Source: Bacillota bacterium (GTDB lineage: Bacteria > Bacillota > Clostridia > Acetivibrionales > DTU013). Taken from it: DNA of 64,000 nt. The number at the start of each line of letters is the position of its first letter. Position 1 is the stretch's first letter. The stretch is taken from assembly GCA_023411575.1 (NCBI GenBank), contig JAEYOP010000009.1, positions 91,690-155,689 of the forward strand, in the 5' to 3' direction. The position numbers and the translations under genes were made by a program. Positions 33,600 through 42,649 of this stretch are shown here, one piece after another. The notes below the pieces were generated by a model. It saw only the letters and a list, made by a program, of their open reading frames with translations, was not told where the DNA came from and did no database searches.

Positions 33600-34430
33600 G
33601 TGATTCAATTTGGTTTACGGGCACACGATTTTGGAAGGGCGTCTGCGGAGGAATTGGCTGCCAAAATATCGGAAAAAGGTTTCACGAACATACAGTTGAC
33701 CGTTGAAGAAGCAATTGCAGGAATGGAAGATACGTTTGGGAAACTGAGCCCCGGATTAGCACGGTTTATTGGCGATGCTTTCCATAGAAAGAGCATACAA
33801 ATCGGCGTGCTAAGCTGCTATATAAATCCTGTCGATCCGGATAAGGAAGCGAGAAGAAAGCAGATCAACCATTTTAAGGAATATGTCCGGTATGCCCGGG
33901 ATTTTGGCTGCAGCATCGTCGCGACGGAAACCGGTTCGGTTAACAGGGACTTTTCCTTCCATCCTGAAAACCACGGTACGGAGGCCTTTAAGACATTTAT
34001 CGGGAGTTTGGAAGAAATGGTCGCGGAAGCGGAGAAATTCGGCGTGCTCGTGGGGATTGAAGGCGTTGCGGCATTTGTCGTAAACTCTCCTGAGACGATC
34101 CGAAAAATGCTGGATACGGTTAAATCCAACCATCTGCAGATCATATTTGACCCCGTAAATTTATTGACGGTAGAGCATTATAGCGAATGCGATAAAATGA
34201 TAGAGAAGTCTTTTGATCTTTTCGGCGATAGGATAGCGGCTTTTCATGCCAAGGACTTCATCGTTGAGAGCAATATGCTGAAGCCGGTTCAAATTGGACG
34301 GGGAATGATGAACTACCAGCGTATAATCAGACTTTTGGAAAAATATAAGCCTTATATTAATTTTATTATGGAAGATGTGGACATCCATGTTGTAGATAGC
34401 AACCTGAACTATCTGAGAAGTTGTTTATGA
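33600..34430 (+). CDS. Xylose-isomerase-like TIM-barrel sugar isomerase/epimerase
   Basis: 276 aa from a GTG start after AAAGGGGGG; upstream in-frame codons overlap the GH gene. AP-endonuclease-2/xylose-isomerase-like barrel with likely metal residues in CSIVATETGS (Glu), LVGIEGVAAFV (Glu), IIFDPVNLL (Asp) and AAFHAKDFI (His). The family covers many ketose and inositol isomerases or epimerases, so the substrate is not defined. Confidence 0.85.
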   Translation: MIQFGLRAHDFGRASAEELAAKISEKGFTNIQLTVEEAIAGMEDTFGKLSPGLARFIGDAFHRKSIQIGVLSCYINPVDPDKEARRKQINHFKEYVRYARDFGCSIVATETGSVNRDFSFHPENHGTEAFKTFIGSLEEMVAEAEKFGVLVGIEGVAAFVVNSPETIRKMLDTVKSNHLQIIFDPVNLLTVEHYSECDKMIEKSFDLFGDRIAAFHAKDFIVESNMLKPVQIGRGMMNYQRIIRLLEKYKPYINFIMEDVDIHVVDSNLNYLRSCL

Positions 34431-34528
34431 CGATTTGATTTCATAATGATATCGGTAATGAAAGATACTTTAATTGATATGGACCGCAAAAACGGTTTCA
34501 TATAAATAAAAACTATGGGAGGATAAAT

Positions 34529-35878
34529 ATGTTGAGGAAAAATGTATTTGCAGTCATGCTGGTTATGATCATGCTGGTGAGTATACTTGCAGCATGCGGA
34601 GGATCGGCGCAGCCCCCTGCAGGCGAAGGCTCATCCGTCGATGCGGCCGGCGGCACAGCGGCGGATAAGACGACCCTGGAGCCTGCGAAAAAAACAACGG
34701 TATCGTGGAGTACGTGGGGAAATGCCGGCGAATTGGAACGGTATTACAGTTTAAACAAGGCGTTCATGGAGAAATATCCCAACATTACTATTGACTTTCA
34801 GCCCATACCCAATGACGGCTATGATCAAAAAATGCTCTCTTTGGTTGCAAGCAACAGCGAACCGGACATCTACTATAATGAGACATCTTTTTATGATCTT
34901 GCCAAAGAAGGCAAGCTTGAGGCATTAGACAGCTATCTGGCAAAAGACGCTTCTATAAAAGCGGAAGATTTCTACCCGAACCTTATCGAATGGTGCAAAT
35001 ATGACGGAAAAACATATGGACTGCCATGTGACAGCGCGCCGATGAGCCTTTACTATAACAAGGATTTGTTCAAAAAATTGTCCATACCCGATCCGAACGA
35101 TCTGGAAGCTCAAGGCCAGTGGGATATCAACGCGTTCAAGAGCGCGTGCGAGAAACTGGTGGCGGAGGGCTATAAAGGAATGGTTCTTAACAACTGGTAT
35201 GCAATCGCTTTGGATTGGTACGGCTCCAGCGGCTGGAAGATTTATTCCGACGACGGGAAAAAATCCGTAGTAAACTCTCCGGAAGGCAAAGAAATATTCA
35301 AATTTATGCAGGACATGGTTAAGAAGGATATCGTAACATATAAGAGTTCGTCTTCCGGTTCCATAGACGAAGCACAGCTGTTTATGGCGGGCAAATCAGG
35401 ATTTGTTGAAGCAGGCAGATGGTATGTTCCAGTGTTTAAGGACATAACAAGCTTTGAATTTGATATATGTCCGATTCCCAAAGGGCTGAACGGCGGCAGG
35501 GTAATAGGGGTTCCATCGGTCCCTGTGGTCATGAGCGCAAATGCGAAGGACAAGGAGGCAGCATGGACATTCTTCTCGTATTTCGAGGGAATAGATGGAC
35601 AGACATTCCGGCTTAAGGATATGGGGAACTGCATACCGTCCATAAATCTTCCCGGTTTGGATGAGGCTACGTTTTTGGCAGACAAGCTGCCCGAACACAA
35701 GGACGTATGGACAAAGGGCCGCGTAGAGGGTATTCGCCAGTATCCCAATGATATCCTTTATAAGAAATGTACTACATTGTATACCGATGCGATCGATAAA
35801 ATATTGCTGGGTGCCGATATAGATTCCACGCTTGCAAAACTGCAGACCGACATGGATGCGGAATTGAGCCGGCAGTAA
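34529..35878 (+). CDS. ABC sugar-binding lipoprotein, second importer
   Basis: 449-aa binding protein with signal and lipobox ILAAC (Cys23), then an Ala/Gly/Ser linker and a family-1 solute-binding fold (TVSWSTWGNAGELERYYS, PMSLYYNKDLFKKL). GGGAGG lies before ATG. It is followed by a strong hairpin and then two permeases. No ATPase gene nearby. Likely binds an oligosaccharide whose hydrolysis is done by the GH88/105 protein upstream. Confidence 0.92.
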   Translation: MLRKNVFAVMLVMIMLVSILAACGGSAQPPAGEGSSVDAAGGTAADKTTLEPAKKTTVSWSTWGNAGELERYYSLNKAFMEKYPNITIDFQPIPNDGYDQKMLSLVASNSEPDIYYNETSFYDLAKEGKLEALDSYLAKDASIKAEDFYPNLIEWCKYDGKTYGLPCDSAPMSLYYNKDLFKKLSIPDPNDLEAQGQWDINAFKSACEKLVAEGYKGMVLNNWYAIALDWYGSSGWKIYSDDGKKSVVNSPEGKEIFKFMQDMVKKDIVTYKSSSSGSIDEAQLFMAGKSGFVEAGRWYVPVFKDITSFEFDICPIPKGLNGGRVIGVPSVPVVMSANAKDKEAAWTFFSYFEGIDGQTFRLKDMGNCIPSINLPGLDEATFLADKLPEHKDVWTKGRVEGIRQYPNDILYKKCTTLYTDAIDKILLGADIDSTLAKLQTDMDAELSRQ

Positions 35879-35897
35879 AAGTAGCAATAAGTGGGTG

Positions 35898-35935
35898 GAG
35901 ATCAGATAGATCTGTAATCGGATCTATCTGATCTC
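35898..35935 (+). promoter_or_regulatory. Perfect 15-bp hairpin between binding protein and permeases
   Basis: GAGATCAGATAGATC and GATCTATCTGATCTC around an 8-base loop, with no T run. Such hairpins after binding-protein genes protect the 5' part of the mRNA, giving more binding protein than permease. Confidence 0.7.
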
Positions 35936-35984
35936 TCCATTAACAGGTATTCTGCTAAATCTCGGCGAATGAAGGGATGGTACA

Positions 35985-36860
35985 ATGAAATCCAAGAGTA
36001 AAGAGGCAATGTGGGGTTACATTTTTATCGCGCCGCAGGTGCTGGGGGTGCTTTTTTTCTCGGCCACCATGATCTGTTGCGTATTCTATTTAAGCCTCAC
36101 CGAATGGAATGCAATATCGGCGCCAAAGTTTATTGGCATAAAAAATTATTTAACGGAATTTCATGATGAAAACTTTTTTATGGCAATCATCAATACGATA
36201 AAGTACTCTCTTATTTATATTCCGTTCAACATCATTATCGGGCTGCTGGCCGCAATTGCAATTAACGATATCAAGGGAAAATCGTTCTTCAGGATGGCGT
36301 TTTTTATGCCGGCCATCACAGGCACCATTGCCATATCCGTAGTATGGCTATGGCTGTATGACAGCGACTTCGGCTTAATCAATTTGTTCTTGAAAATGAT
36401 AGGAATAACGGGTCCTAACTGGCTCAATAATCCGGGGCTGGTGATGGTCTCCCTGGGCATTATGGCGGTTTGGCTCAATTTTGGCTATAATATGGTAATT
36501 TATATTGCCGGTATCCAGGCCATTCCGAGTTCCTACTACGAGGCAGCCAATATAGACGGGGCAAATGGCGTGCAGAATTTCTTGCATATTACTCTCCCGC
36601 TGTTAACACCCACATTGTTTTTTACAGTTATAATGACGACTATTGCCAGCTTCAAAGTATTTGACCAGATATTCATCATGACGAACGGCGGGCCGGCGAA
36701 AGCCAGCTGGGTATACATCCTGCATATTTATAATACCGGCTTTGTACAGTTCCGATTTGGAGAAAGCTGCGCCGCTTCGGTAATGTTTTTTATCGTTATG
36801 GTTGCACTCACGATTTTCCAATTTGTACAGTCAAAAAGGTGGGTGAGCTATGAAAACTAA
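35985..36860 (+). CDS. Sugar ABC transporter permease (MalF type), second importer
   Basis: 291-aa membrane protein with six helices. EAA loop: EAANIDGANGVQNFLHITLP; C-terminal MTNGGPAKASW. It overlaps the next permease by 11 bp. Partner of the binding protein at 34529. Confidence 0.93.
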   Translation: MKSKSKEAMWGYIFIAPQVLGVLFFSATMICCVFYLSLTEWNAISAPKFIGIKNYLTEFHDENFFMAIINTIKYSLIYIPFNIIIGLLAAIAINDIKGKSFFRMAFFMPAITGTIAISVVWLWLYDSDFGLINLFLKMIGITGPNWLNNPGLVMVSLGIMAVWLNFGYNMVIYIAGIQAIPSSYYEAANIDGANGVQNFLHITLPLLTPTLFFTVIMTTIASFKVFDQIFIMTNGGPAKASWVYILHIYNTGFVQFRFGESCAASVMFFIVMVALTIFQFVQSKRWVSYEN

Positions 36861-37689
36861 AACGGTATTTAATAATGCAAAACGGACTTTGCTGTATGTT
36901 ATACTGGTGATATCAAGCATTATTATGATATTTCCGTTTCTATGGATGCTGTCCACGTCATTTAAAACATCCGCAGGTGTTTTTAGCTATCCCCCTCAGT
37001 TTATTCCGGAGCCCTTTCATTTTGCCAATTATAAGAAAATATGGACTTTGGTGCCGTTTGCGCTTGGCTTTCTGAATTCCTTCAAGGTTACGTTTTCGGT
37101 AGTGTTTTTACAGCTGTTTACAGCTTCTCTTGCAGCTTACGCCTTTTCGAAGCTGAAATTCCGCGGAAGGGAAAAAATATTTATTTGTATCATTGCAACC
37201 ATGATGATTCCCGAGCAGGTTACCATGATTCCTCTTTTCCTGATGTTCAAGCAGCTGAATTTGCTTGATTCCCTTGCCGCAATCATCCTGCCCTTTGCAT
37301 TCAATTTCCCCTTCGGTGTTTTTCTGCTGAGGCAGTTTGTTGCCAAAATACCGGATGAATTGACGGAAGCCGCACATATAGATGGAGCAAACGTGCCGAT
37401 TATTTATGCTGTCATTATTTTGCCCATGTGCAAGTCTGCGATTTCGGCCCTGGCGGTATTTTCCTTTCTCGGAAGCTGGAACAATTTTCTTTACCCGTTG
37501 CTCTTCCTGAATACCAGGGAAAAATTCACTCTTCAACTCATGGTGTCAACGCTAAAGGGGCACTTTTACACGGATTGGTCGTTGCTTATGACAGGTTCGG
37601 CAATTTCTATTTTACCTGTACTGATTGTATACCTCATTTGTCAGAAGCAAATAATAGAAGGCATTGCTATTACCGGTTTGAAGGGGTAG
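36850..37689 (+). CDS. Sugar ABC transporter permease (MalG type), second importer
   Basis: 279-aa membrane protein with the MalG-type EAA loop EAAHIDGANVPIIYAVIILP and a C-terminus ending IEGIAITGLKG. Overlaps the preceding permease gene, so the heterodimer is probably co-translated. The ATPase must be supplied from elsewhere. Confidence 0.93.
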   Translation: MKTKTVFNNAKRTLLYVILVISSIIMIFPFLWMLSTSFKTSAGVFSYPPQFIPEPFHFANYKKIWTLVPFALGFLNSFKVTFSVVFLQLFTASLAAYAFSKLKFRGREKIFICIIATMMIPEQVTMIPLFLMFKQLNLLDSLAAIILPFAFNFPFGVFLLRQFVAKIPDELTEAAHIDGANVPIIYAVIILPMCKSAISALAVFSFLGSWNNFLYPLLFLNTREKFTLQLMVSTLKGHFYTDWSLLMTGSAISILPVLIVYLICQKQIIEGIAITGLKG

Positions 37690-37724
37690 CATAAGGATAA
37701 AACGATGTTGAAAGGCGGGGTTGT

Positions 37725-38717
37725 ATGCAAAAACCTGAATTATTTTCTTTGTTGCCCGATTACGTATGTACTCCGGATGGAATGGCCATTGATTCGAAAG
37801 GGAATCTGATTCTCGCATGCCCGAATTATGCGGATCCTTCGAAACCCGGATGCCTTTTGAAAATTGGCAGACATAAAAACATCAAAAAATGGTGCGATGT
37901 ACCTGTTCAAAACGAAACCGGGCACGCATTCCCCATGGGTATCGCATTTGGCCCGGATGAGGACCTTTATGTCTGTGATAATCAAGGCTGGTCGGGAGCG
38001 CCTGAGCTCCAATTCAAAGGACGCATACTGAGACTGCGGATAAAGAACGACACAGTAGTCAAAACCACGGTCGTTGCCTGCAATATGGAGCATCCCAACG
38101 GGATACGCATCCATGGAGGGTACGCGTATGTGACGCAGAGCATGCTTTCGAAGGTCCGGGATCCTTCGGGACTGCTGCTAAGCTGTGTTTACAGATTCGG
38201 CCTCGACGACGAGAACATACAGGTAACGAATACGCTTAAAGACAAAAATATATTGACCACCTTTATTACATTCAATAAAGATTGCCAGTACGGAGCGGAC
38301 GGGATAGAATTTGACAGGATGGGCAATTTGTACGTCGGTAATTTCGGAGACGGCGCCGTTCATAAAATCACGTTCGGCAGCGACGGCGCGGTACTCGAGA
38401 ATAAGGTATGGGCCAAAAATCCGGAGCAGCTTTCCTCGACCGACGGCATGATTATGGATGCGGAGGGAAACCTGTATATAGCGGATTTCTGCGCAAATGC
38501 CGTTGCAAGAGTTGCCCCGGATGGGGAGATCGTCCGTATTGCGCAGAGTCCTGATACGGACGGCTTTAACGGCGAGCTTGATCAACCCGGGGAACCTGTT
38601 ATCTGGAGGGGAAAGCTGGTAGTATCCTGCTTTGACCTTGTAACCGGGCCGGGTAAAGTTAATACAGGGCATGAAGTGCCTGCAACCATGTCGGAACTGG
38701 AGCTGGTCTATCCCTGA
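37725..38717 (+). CDS. SMP-30/gluconolactonase-like beta-propeller
   Basis: 330-aa six-bladed propeller of the SMP-30/LRE family: repeated blade pattern GIAFGPDEDLYVCDNQG, GIEFDRMGNLYVGNFGDGAV and GMIMDAEGNLYIADFCANAV, each with conserved Asp/Asn that would bind Ca or Zn. No signal peptide. In a sugar operon it most likely opens a sugar lactone. It would work next to the zinc dehydrogenase (next gene) or the Gfo/Idh enzyme that makes the lactone. Confidence 0.85.
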   Translation: MQKPELFSLLPDYVCTPDGMAIDSKGNLILACPNYADPSKPGCLLKIGRHKNIKKWCDVPVQNETGHAFPMGIAFGPDEDLYVCDNQGWSGAPELQFKGRILRLRIKNDTVVKTTVVACNMEHPNGIRIHGGYAYVTQSMLSKVRDPSGLLLSCVYRFGLDDENIQVTNTLKDKNILTTFITFNKDCQYGADGIEFDRMGNLYVGNFGDGAVHKITFGSDGAVLENKVWAKNPEQLSSTDGMIMDAEGNLYIADFCANAVARVAPDGEIVRIAQSPDTDGFNGELDQPGEPVIWRGKLVVSCFDLVTGPGKVNTGHEVPATMSELELVYP

Positions 38718-38765
38718 CGGCAGTGGTGAAAATGAAAGAACGATAACGGACAAAGGGGATGTAGA

Positions 38766-39809
38766 ATGATGAAGGCTTTTGTTGTTGACGGTGAGGGAAA
38801 GCTGAACATAAGGGAATTACCCATGCCTGAATACGGCGAATATCAGATGCTGGTAAAAATGATCAGCTGCGGCGTTTGCAACGGTACCGATACCAAGCTG
38901 ATTCACAGGAGTTTCAAGGGCTTTGACACCTATCCGGCTGTATTAGGGCACGAAGGGGTTGGCAGAGTCGTCGAGGCGGGCGCAAAAGTAAAGAATTTCA
39001 AACCCGGGGATGTCGTGCTTCTTCCATTTTTGTATGAGAGGACAGGCGGCGCATATCCGGCTTGGGGAGCATTTTCCGAATATGCCGTAACCGGAGACTG
39101 GAAGGCGATGGAGGAAGATGGGAAAGGGCCTGGGACCGCTGATTTTTCGGAGGGCTATTATGCTCAGCAAAAGGTGCCGGCTGAAATCGATCCTGTAAAC
39201 GCTGCAATGATTATCACTTTCCGGGAAGTGCTTAGCGCGACAAAGCGATTCGGATTCACGGCAAACAGTAGCCTGGTGGTTTTCGGAGCGGGTCCTGTGG
39301 GCATGTGCTTTATTAAATTTGCCAAGCTGCTCGGAATGGGGCCTGTCATCGTTTTCGACATAGTGGATGAAAAGCTTGCGGAGGCAGCTTCCATGGGAGC
39401 GGATTATGTTTTCAACAGTACAGAAGCGGTTGTAAAACAGGAAGTATATAAAATTTGTCCGGAAGGTGCGGATTTTATTGTGGATGCCGTTGGCATCAAC
39501 CAATTGGTCAACCAGTCAATGGAACTGGTCAAGTACAACGGGAAAATATGCTGCTACGGCATTTCTCCCAAGCTTGGAATGGATCTGGACTGGAGCCGGG
39601 CTCCCTACAACTGGACGCTGCAATTTGTACAGTGGCCGTCCAAAAAGGAAGAAGCGGAGGCTCATATGCAGATCATTAACTGGATAAAAATGGACGTGCT
39701 CAGGCTGGAAGATTTTATTTCGGATGTCCTTCCATTCGACCATATCCTTGAGGCCTTTGATATGGTGGAACAGCGCAAAGCTAAAAAGAAAATTGTTATT
39801 CAATTTTAA
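38766..39809 (+). CDS. Zinc-type medium-chain alcohol/polyol dehydrogenase
   Basis: 347 aa. GroES-like domain with catalytic zinc ligands in MISCGVCNGTD (Cys) and GHEGVG (His-Glu), then a Rossmann domain with VVFGAGPVGMCFIKFAKLLG. The four-Cys structural zinc loop of many alcohol dehydrogenases is absent. ATG ATG start; the second ATG (38769) is equally possible. Probably oxidises the sugar or a polyol intermediate of this locus. Confidence 0.88.
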   Translation: MMKAFVVDGEGKLNIRELPMPEYGEYQMLVKMISCGVCNGTDTKLIHRSFKGFDTYPAVLGHEGVGRVVEAGAKVKNFKPGDVVLLPFLYERTGGAYPAWGAFSEYAVTGDWKAMEEDGKGPGTADFSEGYYAQQKVPAEIDPVNAAMIITFREVLSATKRFGFTANSSLVVFGAGPVGMCFIKFAKLLGMGPVIVFDIVDEKLAEAASMGADYVFNSTEAVVKQEVYKICPEGADFIVDAVGINQLVNQSMELVKYNGKICCYGISPKLGMDLDWSRAPYNWTLQFVQWPSKKEEAEAHMQIINWIKMDVLRLEDFISDVLPFDHILEAFDMVEQRKAKKKIVIQF

Positions 39810-39874
39810 AGGGCAATCATTCCGATCGCTTATATTAAAGCCAATATAATAGTGGAAAGGAGGGCCGCCTTGTT

Positions 39875-41383
39875 ATGTACATTTTGGCGCATGACCTTGG
39901 CACCAGCGGAAACAAGGCTACACTCTACAATCTGGAGGGGATGCTCAGTTCCAGCGTCGTATATGAATATCGGACATTCTATCCGAAAAACGGCTGGGTA
40001 GAGCAAGACCCCGACGACTGGTGGACGGCCGTTTGTGTTACCAGCAGGGAGCTTCTGGAGAAGGCTGGAGTCGACGGGAAGGAGATAGCCTGTATCACAT
40101 TCAGCGCGCAAATGATGGGATGCCTTCCGGTAAACAAGGAAGGACATCCGCTGAGAAGATCGATCATATGGGCCGATATGCGAGCTGTAAGGCAGGTGGA
40201 ATTTATTGAAACGGTACTCGGCATGGAAACGGTATATGGGATTACCGGCCATCGTATCAGTTCCTCCTATTCCGCCGCTAAAATCTTATGGTTGCGGGAA
40301 AACGAGCCCGAGGTTTTTCGAAAAACATATAAAATCCTGCAGGCGAAAGACTATATTATATATAAGCTGACCGGCGCTTTTGTCACCGACTACAGCGACG
40401 CGTCGGGAACGAATCTGTTTGATCTTGTGCAAAAGAATTGGTCGGAAGAAATATTGAACGCAATCAGGCTAAGCAGGGATATCCTTCCCGATCCACATCC
40501 TTCTACCGATGTCGCAGGCAGGATTACGAGAGAAGCGGCGGAACAGACGGGACTACCGGAAGGGCTTCCCGTAGTAATCGGAGGAGGGGACGGAAGTTGC
40601 GCCGCTGTGGGAGCGGGGGTGGTGGAGAATGGAAAAACGTATAATGTCATCGGTTCATCCTCGTGGATCGGTCTGGCTTCCAAAGAACCTGTATTCGACC
40701 CGGAGATGAGGACATTCAACTGGGTGCATCTGGACCCCGGTCTTTATTCGCCATGCGGGACAATGCAAACGGCGGGCTATGCGGTAAATTGGCTGAAGAA
40801 CACACTATGCGGTCTTGATGTCGTGAAGGCGGCAAATATGAATATCAGCCCGTATAAGTTGATCGACGAGGAGATCGAAACGTCCCCGCCGGGTGCAAAT
40901 AATGTCCTGTTTCTTCCATATTTGCTTGGAGAGCGAAGTCCGCGCTGGAACCCTGACGCGACAGGGGCTTTTCTTGGCCTCAAGATGACAAACAATCATG
41001 CGGACGTGTGCAGAGCCGTGCTGGAGGGCGTTGCATTTAACCTTAAGGCGATTATTAAGATTTTTGAAACGTTTGTGCCAATAGACAAAATCATTGTGAT
41101 TGGCGGAGGCGCCAAAGGAAAGGTGTGGACGCAGATTCTCGCGGATATCTGGCAGAAACCCGTTCTTGCGCCCCGGTACTTGGAGGAGGCTACTTCTATG
41201 GGGGCGGCGATTTGCGGCGGCGTCGGCATCGGGGCTTTCTCCGATTTCAAGGTAGTCGAAAAATTCAACAGGGTAGTTTCTGAAATCAAACCGCGGGAGC
41301 AATGCCGGGAGACTTATGAAAGGCTCTACGCGGCATTCAACAAAGCATATGAGGCGTTACTGCCGCTGTACGGCGGGCTGTAG
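39875..41383 (+). CDS. FGGY-family carbohydrate kinase (xylulokinase-like)
   Basis: 502-aa ATP-dependent sugar kinase with N-terminal phosphate motif DLGTSGNKATLYN, substrate segment IIWADMRAVRQ, and ATP site ILADIWQKPVLAPRYLEEAT. Closest in feel to xylulokinases, but FGGY kinases cannot be assigned a substrate by eye. AAAGGAGGG lies before the start. With the TIM-barrel isomerase it would make an isomerise-then-phosphorylate branch. Confidence 0.88.
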   Translation: MYILAHDLGTSGNKATLYNLEGMLSSSVVYEYRTFYPKNGWVEQDPDDWWTAVCVTSRELLEKAGVDGKEIACITFSAQMMGCLPVNKEGHPLRRSIIWADMRAVRQVEFIETVLGMETVYGITGHRISSSYSAAKILWLRENEPEVFRKTYKILQAKDYIIYKLTGAFVTDYSDASGTNLFDLVQKNWSEEILNAIRLSRDILPDPHPSTDVAGRITREAAEQTGLPEGLPVVIGGGDGSCAAVGAGVVENGKTYNVIGSSSWIGLASKEPVFDPEMRTFNWVHLDPGLYSPCGTMQTAGYAVNWLKNTLCGLDVVKAANMNISPYKLIDEEIETSPPGANNVLFLPYLLGERSPRWNPDATGAFLGLKMTNNHADVCRAVLEGVAFNLKAIIKIFETFVPIDKIIVIGGGAKGKVWTQILADIWQKPVLAPRYLEEATSMGAAICGGVGIGAFSDFKVVEKFNRVVSEIKPREQCRETYERLYAAFNKAYEALLPLYGGL

Positions 41384-41487
41384 GGAAGGAAAGAGACTGC
41401 GGACGGAGGGGAAACAGCAGTGACAGGCCGGGTATTTTTATGGACGTATCCGGAAAGGCAGAAATAAAGGGAGAAAGGAACAAAACT

Positions 41488-42483
41488 TTGAAAAAAATAC
41501 GATTTGGAATTATCTCTACAGGCGATATAACTCATGCATTCATCAGGGCATGCAGTGAGGTGGAAGGAGTGGAGGTGGTTGCCATAGCATCCCGCGATTC
41601 GGCCAAAGCAGAGCGAATGCAAAAGGAATACGGAATTGAGCGGGCCTATGGAAGCTACCGGGAACTATATAATGATGGCGGGGTGGATGCGGTTTATATT
41701 GCTACCCCGCATAATATTCACAAGCAGAATTGTTTGGACGCAATCCGGGCGGGAAAGCATGTCCTGTGCGAAAAGTCGCTCACGCTGAATAAGGAGGACT
41801 CCCTGGAGATTTTTGAAGCGGCGGAGGAAAAAGACATATTTGTTATGGAGGCCGTTTGGACAAGGTTCCTTCCGACTACGGCAAAAGCCAGGGAATGGGT
41901 CGAAGAGGGCAGAATCGGCAGGATCGTCTATATGGATGCTTCTTCCACATTTTTGACAAATGAAAATGACAGGGGGGGACGATTGCTGAGAAAGGATACT
42001 GCGGGAGGGGCGCTCTATGAATTGGGGATTTATGACTTTTACATGACGCAATATTTTAACCGTTCGGAAATAATCGAATGTCAGACAATAACAAAAACTC
42101 TTGACTCCGGTGTAGACGGTTTTGATCTGATCTCCCTGAAACTTGCGGACGGGACCCTTCTTTCTTTCCGCTGTTCCATTACCTGCAGGACGGAGAATTA
42201 TATCTGCCTATATGGGGAAAAGGGCTTTATTTTGATGACACCACAGGCATATTGCCCGGAAAAGGTTCGGCTTTTCAGCCGGGAAGGGCTTGATAATAGC
42301 CAGCCGGCGGTACTTTTGGAGGAATTCGGCATGCCCATTGAGAACGGACTGAAATATGAAATAGAACACTTCAAAAATGTATTGGAAGAAGGCGGACGAG
42401 ATAGCGATATCATACCTCATGCGGATACGTTGAAATGCGGGGAGTTTTATGCACTGCTCAGACAAAAGTGGAACAATGTCTGA
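41488..42483 (+). CDS. Gfo/Idh/MocA-family oxidoreductase
   Basis: 331 aa from a TTG 8 bases after AAAGGA; an ATG 16 codons upstream has no good ribosome site. Rossmann start IRFGIISTGDITHAFIRAC, the family AGKHVLCEKSLTLN (EK motif, catalytic Lys) and a C-terminal beta-sheet domain with GGALYELGIYDFYM. Acts on a sugar or sugar acid with NAD(P). Last gene of the sugar locus; a terminator follows. Confidence 0.9.
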   Translation: MKKIRFGIISTGDITHAFIRACSEVEGVEVVAIASRDSAKAERMQKEYGIERAYGSYRELYNDGGVDAVYIATPHNIHKQNCLDAIRAGKHVLCEKSLTLNKEDSLEIFEAAEEKDIFVMEAVWTRFLPTTAKAREWVEEGRIGRIVYMDASSTFLTNENDRGGRLLRKDTAGGALYELGIYDFYMTQYFNRSEIIECQTITKTLDSGVDGFDLISLKLADGTLLSFRCSITCRTENYICLYGEKGFILMTPQAYCPEKVRLFSREGLDNSQPAVLLEEFGMPIENGLKYEIEHFKNVLEEGGRDSDIIPHADTLKCGEFYALLRQKWNNV

Positions 42484-42558
42484 ACCCCAACGACGTCTCC
42501 GATACCCCGCGCAAAATTTTTAAATGCCGAGATATTCCCTTATAATATCCAGGGTTCG

Positions 42559-42614
42559 AAAAGCCGATATATATTGCAGACCAATGCTCTGCAAGCTTCG
42601 GCTTTTTCTTTTGG
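42559..42614 (+). terminator. Intrinsic terminator after the sugar locus
   Basis: Outer stem AAAGCCGA/TTCGGCTTT and inner TTGCAGA/TCTGCAA, followed by TTTTTCTTTT. It lies 75 bp past the Gfo/Idh stop. A TATAAT just upstream (42540) makes a role as leader attenuator of the following gene possible but less likely. Confidence 0.75.
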
Positions 42615-42649
42615 CGGGGCGTATTAAGGAATCGGGAAGGAAGCTGAAT

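Noticed and set aside
28038..42483. Assignment of the sugar locus to the known apiose/apionate pathway
   Set aside because: The isomerase and kinase would fit, but the diagnostic transketolase-like or decarboxylase genes are absent, so naming it would be a guess.
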